In this document: positions 1-6,266 of the stretch, piece after piece
Layout of the letters: each line of letters starts with the position of its first letter
How positions within the stretch are numbered: position 1 is the first letter of the stretch
Source of the DNA: an uncultured bacterium
GTDB lineage: Bacteria; Bacteroidota; Bacteroidia; CAILMK01
Length of the DNA: 6,878 nt
Assembly (NCBI GenBank): GCA_903835275.1
Contig: CAILMK010000609.1
Span: forward strand, 1-6,878
Direction of reading: 5' to 3'
The notes under the pieces: model-generated
Seen by the model: only the letters and a program-made list of their open reading frames with translations
What the model was told of the DNA's origin: nothing
Database searches by the model: none
Program-made: the position numbers and the translations under genes

Positions 1-1339
1 ATTCGGCAACTTTTTCAGGATAAGCGCTTATTGCTTCACGGATATAGTTTATCAGTACATCATCATCTCCTTCCTGCACAAGGTTCAATTCAGAAATAAC
101 AACGGCTACATTTGCAGCCCCTTTTCTTTTCAATAATTCAGGAAACAGCTTTTGCGAAGCCACTGAAAAACTCATCTTGTCTTCGTCCACTAATTTAATC
201 ATTTCCGCGATATTTTCAGCCTTAATGAAAAAATCATCGAAATTAATCGCGTTTTCATTCAGGTAAGAACGAACAGGACCATTGATCCAGTTGGCAGCAG
301 CCTTATAGTTTTCAGTGAGTTTTACGATCTCCTGGAAATAATCCGCCGATTCCTTTTCAGCCACAATGACACCTGCATCGTATTCGGAAAGCCCGAATTG
401 AGTCACCAGTCTTTTGTGCAGTTCACGGGGTAATTCCGGCATCATGGCACGGATTTTTTGAATATCTTCATCTGTCACAACACAAGGCGGAATATCAGGC
501 TCAGGGAAGTAACGATAATCATTCACCAGTTCTTTGGCACGCATAGAAAAAGTTTCTCCCTTTACAGGATCAAAACCGCGTGTTTCTCCGGCAACTCTCC
601 CGCCCTTCTCCACTAATTCGGTTTGCCTTAGTATTTCATAAGCAATCGAACGTTGCACATTACGGATGGAATTTAAATTCTTTATTTCAACCTTCGTGTT
701 AAACTCTTTGGAGCCCCTCAGGCGGATGGAAACATTCGCATCGCAGCGAAGGCTACCCTCTTCCATGTTACCATCGCAGATGTCGAGATAGCGTACTGTC
801 TTGCGTATTTCAGTCAAGTACTGATATGCTTCCTCTGGAAGGCACATATCCGGCTCGGAAACGATTTCGATCAATGGTACACCCGCACGGTTCAAATCTA
901 TCAATGATGCAAAAGGATCCAAATCGTGAATACTTTTTCCTGAATCTTCTTCAAGGATAATTTTATCTAACCTGATGGATTTTGTTCCTCCGTCGGAAGT
1001 GTTGATTACCACTGTTCCCTGCGTGCAGATCGGGTTTGTATATTGCGTGATCTGATACCCCTTGGGTAGATCCGCATAGAAATAATTCTTGCGTGAGTAA
1101 TGCGTCTTTTTATGAATAACCCCATTGCATGCCAAACCCATTTTCAAGGCAAGTTTCAATGCTTCAATATTTGGTTTCGGCAAAGTACCCGGATGTCCAA
1201 GGCTTATCGGACTCACCTGTGTATTCGGTGCGGAACCATATTCATAGAAATCCCCGCAAAAAGCTTTCGTTTTCGTATTCAGTTGCGCATGGACCTCAAG
1301 TCCTATTACCGCTTCGTATTTATCGTTGGGTGTAGTCAT
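1..1339 (-). CDS. gatB: Asp/Glu-tRNA amidotransferase subunit B (partial, C-terminus off the window)
   Basis: GatB is the tRNA-binding kinase/transamidase subunit of cytoplasmic GatCAB. The complex phosphorylates misacylated Asp-tRNA(Asn) or Glu-tRNA(Gln) and amidates it with ammonia from the GatA glutaminase. I translated it by hand: 446 whole codons from ATG at 1339-1337, open to the left edge. Family members are about 475-490 residues, so roughly 30-45 are missing. Visible motifs are GLEVHAQL (residues 13-20, with the metal/ATP-pocket Glu and His), LGHPGTLP (47-54), RKNYFYADLPKGYQI (83-97), LEEDSGK (129-135), MEEGSLRCDANVS (192-204) and DYRYFPEPD (274-282). The helical and YqeY-like tRNA-binding part begins near residue 300. 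Of the cysteines that form a zinc knuckle in some GatB proteins only C28 remains (VSPIS replaces the CPxC pair), as also happens in zinc-free homologues. The start lies 18 bases after the alaS stop, behind a purine-rich stretch (AGAGAG) but no strong ribosome-binding site. gatA and gatC are not visible. Confidence 0.96.
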   Translation of the reverse strand, partial: MTTPNDKYEAVIGLEVHAQLNTKTKAFCGDFYEYGSAPNTQVSPISLGHPGTLPKPNIEALKLALKMGLACNGVIHKKTHYSRKNYFYADLPKGYQITQYTNPICTQGTVVINTSDGGTKSIRLDKIILEEDSGKSIHDLDPFASLIDLNRAGVPLIEIVSEPDMCLPEEAYQYLTEIRKTVRYLDICDGNMEEGSLRCDANVSIRLRGSKEFNTKVEIKNLNSIRNVQRSIAYEILRQTELVEKGGRVAGETRGFDPVKGETFSMRAKELVNDYRYFPEPDIPPCVVTDEDIQKIRAMMPELPRELHKRLVTQFGLSEYDAGVIVAEKESADYFQEIVKLTENYKAAANWINGPVRSYLNENAINFDDFFIKAENIAEMIKLVDEDKMSFSVASQKLFPELLKRKGAANVAVVISELNLVQEGDDDVLINYIREAISAYPEKVAE

Positions 1340-1357
1340 TTTTCTTTACTCTCTGTG

Positions 1358-4171
1358 TTAAGAATCCAAAAGTGTTCGCCTTTTCTCAGTGAATTCATTA
1401 ATCTTTTTTTGTATAATTTCTCTTCCAAATTCAATCGCATTAGCAAGCTCTGAAACATTCTTACCATTTGCTGTGGCAAAAGTATCTGCTCCTCCTCCTC
1501 CCCCATTGATCATTTCGGATAATTGTTTAATAATTTCTCCTGCACGAATATCTTTTTCTTTAACTAATTGCTTAGGTACTGAAAGCCATATTGAAACTTT
1601 ATCATCTGACTTAGCACCTAGAAGAATGATGTGTTTTTCATTTAATTTTTTATTGAGATCAAAAGCAATGGTTTTACCCATATCCATGTTTTGCGGGAAT
1701 TCAATATTCAATATTTTTCCTACAATTCCTATTGTATTTCCCGAACCATTAAATTCTTTTTCAGCATATTTAACCAAATCAGCCACCTGAGAGCGTATTT
1801 CTTTCAATTTTAATTTCTCGAGGTTTTGAGATAACCCTCGATTCGCTTCCCTCAAACTCTCAATTGCCCCAAGTATATCTTTTGGATTCTTTAATGAATC
1901 ACGAATCTCACTAAGAGTATCCAGCTGCGTATCTATGTATTTTTCCGCACCTGTTCCTGTAACGGCTTCGATACGCCTTACGCCCGCAGCAACTGCTCCT
2001 TCAGAAACGATCTTGAAGAAACCAATCTGTCCGGTAGCGGGAACGTGAATACCTCCGCACAGTTCGATGGAGTAATTCGGATCAAAAGTAATCATGCGGA
2101 CACGCTCCCCATATTTCTCTCCGAAGAGCGCCATGGCGCCTTTGCTCACAGCTTCATTGAAAGGAATGGAACGGTCCTCCTTCAAATGAATATTCTCACG
2201 GATCTTTTCGTTCACGATCCATTCCACTCTGCGGATTTCATCATCGCTCATTTTTGCAAAGTGCGAAAAGTCAAAACGCAATTCCTCTGAATTTACCAAT
2301 GAGCCTCGTTGTGCTACATGCGTACCAAGAACTTTTCTCAATGCCGCATGAAGCAGATGTGTTGCGCTGTGATTATTTGCAGTATCACGGCGCAGTGTTT
2401 TATTAACGCTTCCTTTCCAGCTCGCATTTAAATCAGCTGGCAACTTTTCACTCACCTGTATGATGAGATCATTTTCCTTGAAAGTATTTACTATCTCAAT
2501 TTTTTCTAATTCGCTTTCAATAATTCCTTTATCACCTACCTGTCCACCACCCTCAGGATAGAAAGGTGTCTGATCAAATACGAGTTGATACGAATCTTTT
2601 CCCTTTTGGCTAACCTTACGGTAACGAAGTATTTTTACATCAGCATCCAGTTGATCATAACCAAGGAATTTTGTCTGTCCTGATCCTTCACTAACAGTGT
2701 TCCAATCGCTTTCTTCCTTTGCAGCATCGGTACGTGAACGTTTTTTCTGCTGCGCAAGGTTTTCATGATATTCTGCCATATCAACTTCCAAACCATTTTC
2801 CCTCGCAAGCAGCTGTGTCAGGTCAATCGGAAAACCATAAGTATCGTTCAGTTCAAATGCAATATGACCCGGAAACAAAGTTGAATTATCGCTTGCAGAT
2901 TGCTTGCCCAGTTCTTCTTCAAAACGCTTTATTCCCTGGGACAAGGTTCTTAAAAAAGATGCTTCTTCTTCCCTGATCACTTTCTTGATAAATTCCTCCT
3001 GTTTCAATACTTCAGGAAATACTCCCTTGAATTGTTGTGCCAGCACAGTGACCAATTGATAAATATACGGTTCATGCATTCCAAGAAAAGTATAACCATA
3101 TCGTACTGCCCGACGCAAAATCCTCCTAATTACATAACCAGCTCCTGTGTTTGAAGGAAGCTGACCATCAGCAATGCAAAATGTAATTGCCCTAATATGA
3201 TCCGCTATTACGCGGAAAGCAATATCCTGCTTCTCATTTCCACCGTATAACAAGCTAAAATCAACTGCCATCTTTTTAATAAGAGGCATGAAAATATCCG
3301 TGTCATAGTTTGATGTTTTCCCTTGTAAAGCACGAACCAGGCGTTCCAGCCCCATTCCGGTATCTACATGTTTTGCTGGAAGCGATTCCAAAACCGTAAG
3401 CTCCATGTGCTTCTTACTGCGAAGAGCTTTCCTTTCTTTTTCATCTCCGGTTAATGACGCCTCATAGTCAATTAACTCTTTTTGTGCACCGTCCCTTGCC
3501 CACTTACGATTGAATTCCATGAATACATTATTCCAGATTTCAATCACCTGCGGATGATCATTATTCACCAGGGTTTTTCCATCCACCTGCTTGCGCTCTT
3601 CATCCGGGCGCAGGTCAATATGAATTTCAGTACAGGGTCCACAAGGACCTGTATCACCCATTTCCCAGAAATTATCTTTCTTGGAGCCGTTCAGGATCCT
3701 GTCCTTTTCAACAAGTTTTGCCCATGAATCATATGCTTCCTGGTCAAAAGCAAGTTTTTCACCGGAATGGCCTTCAAAAACGGTTACGTACAACCTGTCT
3801 TTAGGGAGTTTATAAACATCCACCAATAGTTCCCAAGCCCATGCAATAGCTTCTTTCTTGAAGTAATCGCCGAAGCTCCAGTTGCCCAGCATTTCGAACA
3901 TGGTATGATGGTAGGTATCAATACCCACTTCCTCCAGGTCATTATGCTTACCTGATACACGAAGGCATTTCTGGGTATCCACCACGCGTTTATCAACGGC
4001 TGGTTTGTTTCCCAGGAAATAATCCTTGAATTGATTCATCCCCGCATTGGTAAACATCAATGTAGGGTCATCCTTTACCACGATTGGCGCGGAAGGAACT
4101 ATCTTATGGCCTTTCTCCCTGAAAAAATCAAGAAAGAGGCTTCTTATCTCATTTGCTGTTAAATTAGACAT
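1358..4171 (-). CDS. alaS: alanyl-tRNA synthetase
   Basis: A class II synthetase that charges tRNA(Ala) with alanine in the cytoplasm and hydrolyses mischarged Ser- or Gly-tRNA(Ala). The 937 residues are complete, longer than the E. coli enzyme (876). The catalytic domain shows TNAGMNQFKDYFLG (41-54), the motif 2 region with RVSGKHNDLE and FEMLGNWSFGDYF (71-104), DTGPCGPCTEIH (173-184) and motif 3 TGMGLERL (271-278). The editing domain carries FYPEGGGQVGD (537-547) and the zinc ligands HSATH (601-605) and CGGIH (705-709); Ile replaces the usual Thr in the latter. A likely coiled coil (about 770-800) leads to the C-Ala/DHHA1 domain with a glycine run at 889-894. About 33 extra charged residues sit at 223-260, before the LPAKHVDTGMG segment. 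The start is supported by the family-typical N-terminus (NEIRSLFLDFF) and an adjacent -7 promoter element. gatB follows after 18 bases. Confidence 0.98.
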   Translation of the reverse strand: MSNLTANEIRSLFLDFFREKGHKIVPSAPIVVKDDPTLMFTNAGMNQFKDYFLGNKPAVDKRVVDTQKCLRVSGKHNDLEEVGIDTYHHTMFEMLGNWSFGDYFKKEAIAWAWELLVDVYKLPKDRLYVTVFEGHSGEKLAFDQEAYDSWAKLVEKDRILNGSKKDNFWEMGDTGPCGPCTEIHIDLRPDEERKQVDGKTLVNNDHPQVIEIWNNVFMEFNRKWARDGAQKELIDYEASLTGDEKERKALRSKKHMELTVLESLPAKHVDTGMGLERLVRALQGKTSNYDTDIFMPLIKKMAVDFSLLYGGNEKQDIAFRVIADHIRAITFCIADGQLPSNTGAGYVIRRILRRAVRYGYTFLGMHEPYIYQLVTVLAQQFKGVFPEVLKQEEFIKKVIREEEASFLRTLSQGIKRFEEELGKQSASDNSTLFPGHIAFELNDTYGFPIDLTQLLARENGLEVDMAEYHENLAQQKKRSRTDAAKEESDWNTVSEGSGQTKFLGYDQLDADVKILRYRKVSQKGKDSYQLVFDQTPFYPEGGGQVGDKGIIESELEKIEIVNTFKENDLIIQVSEKLPADLNASWKGSVNKTLRRDTANNHSATHLLHAALRKVLGTHVAQRGSLVNSEELRFDFSHFAKMSDDEIRRVEWIVNEKIRENIHLKEDRSIPFNEAVSKGAMALFGEKYGERVRMITFDPNYSIELCGGIHVPATGQIGFFKIVSEGAVAAGVRRIEAVTGTGAEKYIDTQLDTLSEIRDSLKNPKDILGAIESLREANRGLSQNLEKLKLKEIRSQVADLVKYAEKEFNGSGNTIGIVGKILNIEFPQNMDMGKTIAFDLNKKLNEKHIILLGAKSDDKVSIWLSVPKQLVKEKDIRAGEIIKQLSEMINGGGGGADTFATANGKNVSELANAIEFGREIIQKKINEFTEKRRTLLDS

Positions 4172-4181
4172 AACTATACCA

Positions 4182-4189
4182 CAAAGTTA
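4182..4189 (-). promoter_or_regulatory. -7 promoter element for alaS
   Basis: The minus strand reads TAACTTTG, an exact match to the Bacteroidota sigma-A -7 consensus TAnnTTTG. It ends 10 bases before the alaS ATG. If transcription starts a few bases downstream, the leader is under about 10 bases. No good TTTG-type -33 box lies 19-21 bases upstream (the sequence there is around CTCTGAAA), so strength is uncertain. It would give alaS-gatB its own promoter, independent of fhs. Confidence 0.6.
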
Positions 4190-4239
4190 GGAAAAATTGT
4201 GATGTTTTCAGAGGGGTTTTTGAATGACGGTTTTTTGAC

Positions 4240-4306
4240 TTATTAACATCTTATCAACAAAAGCACTTCCCCACTCTCCATAGGACAAGGAATGATATTA
4301 TCCACA
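4240..4306 (+). promoter_or_regulatory. cluster of three DnaA-box-like 9-mers
   Basis: Three 9-mers lie in the same orientation. TTATTAACA (4240-4248) and TTATCAACA (4251-4259) each differ from TTATNCACA at one position, and TTATCCACA (4298-4306) is the perfect E. coli-type DnaA box. The first two are 11 bases apart, about one helical turn, and form a direct repeat. The third overlaps the left arm of the 17-base palindrome. In AT-rich intergenic DNA the two imperfect copies could be chance. A DnaA role is inference; alternatives are another regulator's operator or no function. Confidence 0.3.
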
Positions 4307-4316
4307 GACTGTGGAT
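4300..4316. repeat. 17-base palindrome between fhs and alaS
   Basis: ATCCACAG-A-CTGTGGAT is a perfect 8-base inverted repeat around one central base. As RNA it would fold as a 7-base stem with a 3-base loop. It lies 74 bases past the fhs stop and about 130 bases upstream of the alaS start. No T-run follows on either strand, so a classic intrinsic terminator is unlikely. A dimeric regulator's operator or an mRNA 3' hairpin for fhs are both possible. Confidence 0.5.
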
Positions 4317-4318
4317 TT

Positions 4319-4331
4319 ATTGAGTATCAAT
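4319..4331. repeat. small inverted repeat next to the 17-base palindrome
   Basis: ATTGA-GTA-TCAAT is a 5-base inverted repeat with a 3-base centre, starting three bases after the larger palindrome. Its size makes chance plausible; it is recorded because the two sit side by side on the fhs side of the intergenic region. Confidence 0.25.
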
Positions 4332-4389
4332 GAGAATAAAACAGGAAAGGAATGTGTGATATTTGTGAATTAAAGACTCAAATGCGGAT

Positions 4390-6060
4390 TTAACTCAATC
4401 CCGTAATCCTTCCATTTTCATCAATATCCATGCCCTCCGCGGCGGGGATAGCCGGCAATCCCGGCATACGCATCATTTCCCCTGCTATGGGAACAACAAA
4501 TCCGGCACCGGCAGCAATTTCTATCTCACGAATACCAAGATAAAAGCCATCTGACCTGCCAACTTTCGTTGGATCTTCGGTAAATGAATACTGGGTTTTG
4601 GCAATGCAAACGGGTAAACCTTGCAAGCCAAGCTTCTGAATCTTTTTAATATCCGCATGTGCTTTCGGACTCAATTCAATACCAGCCGCGCCATAAATTT
4701 TTTGTGCGACTGTTTCAATTTTCTTCTCAATAGACCATTCCCAGTCGTATATGGGCTTGAAAGTGGCGATGTTATGCTCTGTTGCCCTGATCACTTCTTC
4801 GGCCAGGGCAAGTGCACCCTTTCCGCCCTCTGCCCAATGCTTGGAAATAGCGGCATGCACGCCCATTGCCTTGCACTTATCCAGGAGAAGCTTTAATTCC
4901 GCATCAGTATCATAAACAAAATGATTGATTGCAACCACGGGAGTGATTCCAAAGCTATGGGCATTCTCAATGTGCTTTTCGAGATTATGGAAGCCTGTTT
5001 CCAGGGCTTTCAAGTCCTCTCCCTGAAGTTCTTTTACATTTGCGCCACCATGATATTTCAAGGCGCGAACAGTGGTGACCAGTACCACTGCCTTAGGTGC
5101 TAGTCCTGCATATTTGCATTTAATATCGAGGAATTTTTCGCCGCCAAGGTCAAAACCAAAACCTGCTTCTGTAACCACCCAATCGGAAAGCGACATTCCC
5201 ATTTTTGTTGCCACAATAGTATTCGTGCCCTGTGCAATATTTGCAAATGGACCTCCATGTATGATGGCAGGATTCCCCTCCATTGTTTGCACGAGGTTTG
5301 GGCGCATGGCATCTTTTAATAAAAGCGCCATGGCTCCTTCCGCCTTGAGATCACGGGCGTAAATTGGATTTCCATCATATGTGAATCCAATAAAAATATT
5401 ACCGAGTTTACGCTTTAGGTCAGAAAGATTATTAGACAAACAAAGTATTGCCATCACTTCCGAAGCAGCAGTAATATCAAATCCGGCTTCGCGCGGAATT
5501 CCATTGGCGGTACCACCCAAACCAATCACCATTTTACGCAGGGAACGGTCATTCATATCCATAACGCGCTTCCAGGAAATGGTACGTGCATCCAGGTTCA
5601 GTGAATACTTTTTACTCTGCAGATTATTATCAATAAGTGCAGCCAATAAATTATTCGCCTTTTCTATCGCTGAAAAATCCCCTGTGAAATGAAGATTAAT
5701 GTCCTCCATCGGGATCACCTGTGAATATCCCCCACCGGTAGCGCCGCCCTTCATACCGAAAACAGGTCCGAGAGATGGTTCCCGTAAAACAGCCATGGCC
5801 TTTTTACCCATAAGATTCAGACCCTCCACCAAGCCCACGGATGTGGTTGTTTTTCCTTCCCCGGCAGGCGTCGGTGAAATAGCAGAAACCAAAATAAGAT
5901 TTGATCTTTTAATTTTCTCTTCATCAATCAGGCTGAGTGGCAATTTTGCCTTATGCCTTCCATACATATCCAGCTCATCAGCAGGGATTCCAAGCTTTTC
6001 AGCAATTTGCACAATCGGTCGGATATTTGCCTCGCGGGCTATTTCAAGGTCTGTTTTCAT
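4390..6060 (-). CDS. fhs: formate-tetrahydrofolate ligase (10-formyl-THF synthetase)
   Basis: This cytoplasmic enzyme makes 10-formyltetrahydrofolate from formate, ATP and tetrahydrofolate, feeding purine synthesis, initiator Met-tRNA formylation and the one-carbon pool. At 556 residues it matches the usual family length of about 555-560. The P-loop region PTPAGEGKTT spans 63-72. LREPSLGPVFG (92-102) carries the conserved Arg, here R93. Family signature 1 is GMKGGATGGGY (102-112), and signature 2 is in TVRALKYHGG (330-339). The C-terminus contains PGLPAIPAAEGMDID (533-547), as expected. The N-terminus (KTDLEIAREANIRPI) matches the family start, supporting ATG at 6060-6058. No Shine-Dalgarno is seen; a TAATTTG sequence at 6087-6081 on the minus strand resembles a -7 element with a one-base-short spacer. 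No other folate gene (such as folD) is in view, and alaS downstream is 218 bases away. Nothing suggests truncation. Confidence 0.98.
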   Translation of the reverse strand: MKTDLEIAREANIRPIVQIAEKLGIPADELDMYGRHKAKLPLSLIDEEKIKRSNLILVSAISPTPAGEGKTTTSVGLVEGLNLMGKKAMAVLREPSLGPVFGMKGGATGGGYSQVIPMEDINLHFTGDFSAIEKANNLLAALIDNNLQSKKYSLNLDARTISWKRVMDMNDRSLRKMVIGLGGTANGIPREAGFDITAASEVMAILCLSNNLSDLKRKLGNIFIGFTYDGNPIYARDLKAEGAMALLLKDAMRPNLVQTMEGNPAIIHGGPFANIAQGTNTIVATKMGMSLSDWVVTEAGFGFDLGGEKFLDIKCKYAGLAPKAVVLVTTVRALKYHGGANVKELQGEDLKALETGFHNLEKHIENAHSFGITPVVAINHFVYDTDAELKLLLDKCKAMGVHAAISKHWAEGGKGALALAEEVIRATEHNIATFKPIYDWEWSIEKKIETVAQKIYGAAGIELSPKAHADIKKIQKLGLQGLPVCIAKTQYSFTEDPTKVGRSDGFYLGIREIEIAAGAGFVVPIAGEMMRMPGLPAIPAAEGMDIDENGRITGLS

Positions 6061-6077
6061 TTGGTATTAAATCAAGG

Positions 6078-6154
6078 TTGCAAATTACATAGTTTCAAAA
6101 TCATTTTCGCATTTTTTGCAAATGAGCATTTATGATTATTGATTTTTGCAAAAA
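6078..6154. repeat. three TTGCAAA motifs in the fhs upstream region
   Basis: TTGCAAA occurs at 6078-6084, 6116-6122 and 6146-6152. The last two extend to a shared TTTTTGCAAA exactly 30 bases apart, close to three helical turns. The third is a perfect 12-base palindrome (T5-GC-A5, 6143-6154), and the second contains palindromic TTTGCAAA. The set could be operator sites for one or both divergent genes. The AT-rich background makes T-run/A-run palindromes likely by chance, so confidence is low. Confidence 0.3.
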
Positions 6155-6254
6155 AAAATTGAATTGAGCCTAATTTTTAGTACAAAACAATAATTACCAA
6201 ATGACGTTATCGAATACTGCAAAAACGAGTTTTATCAAATTAGCTCGGTGTAAG

Positions 6255-6262
6255 TAGCTTTG
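6255..6262 (+). promoter_or_regulatory. -7 promoter element for the exported-protein gene
   Basis: TAGCTTTG matches the Bacteroidota -7 consensus TAnnTTTG exactly and ends four bases before the ATG at 6267. A possible weak -33 box, TTTT, is at 6230-6233 with a 21-base spacer. If used, the transcript would begin at or within a few bases of the start codon, giving a leaderless or nearly leaderless mRNA. Confidence 0.5.
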
Positions 6263-6266
6263 GGAC

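Larger units (their letters stand above)
4172..4389. other. fhs-alaS intergenic region
   Basis: These 218 bases separate fhs from alaS, both on the minus strand. I see no credible gene. The alaS end holds a Bacteroidota -7 element, and the middle holds a 17-base palindrome, a smaller inverted repeat next to it, and three DnaA-box-like 9-mers. No GC-rich hairpin followed by a T-run is visible after fhs, so where the fhs transcript ends is unclear. Confidence 0.7.
6061..6266. other. divergent promoter region between fhs and the exported-protein gene
   Basis: These 206 AT-rich bases separate two divergently transcribed genes and should hold both promoters. On the plus side there is an exact TAnnTTTG element at 6255-6262. 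On the minus side there are only imperfect candidates: TAATTTG at 6087-6081, and TGATTTTG at 6103-6096 (one mismatch). Three TTGCAAA motifs and a run of nine A (6150-6158) lie in the left half. I found no credible small gene or RNA here. Confidence 0.6.

Noticed and set aside
1100..1453. Plus-strand open frame of 117 codons across the alaS-gatB junction
   Set aside because: It lies antisense to two strongly conserved genes, has no recognisable domain or ribosome-binding site, and reads like a chance shadow frame.
1389..1790. Plus-strand open frame of 133 codons antisense to the alaS 3' end
   Set aside because: No promoter, start context or domain; its proline run is the reverse reading of the AlaRS glycine run.
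4300..4316. Palindrome as an intrinsic terminator for fhs
   Set aside because: The stem is short with about half AT pairs and no T-run follows on the minus strand (AATATCATT comes next).
4172..4389. Chromosomal replication origin
   Set aside because: Only one perfect DnaA box, no clear AT-rich unwinding tract, and no dnaA, dnaN or other origin-associated gene nearby; recorded only as a DnaA-box-like cluster.
4172..4389. T-box or other riboswitch controlling alaS
   Set aside because: No T-box consensus or specifier-loop architecture is visible, and the -7 element near the start leaves no room for a structured leader if it is the promoter used.
5699..6070. Plus-strand open frame of 123 codons antisense to the fhs N-terminal region
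   Set aside because: It mirrors the conserved P-loop region of fhs in reverse; its Pro/Ser/Arg-rich composition is what a reverse reading of conserved Gly-rich codons gives.
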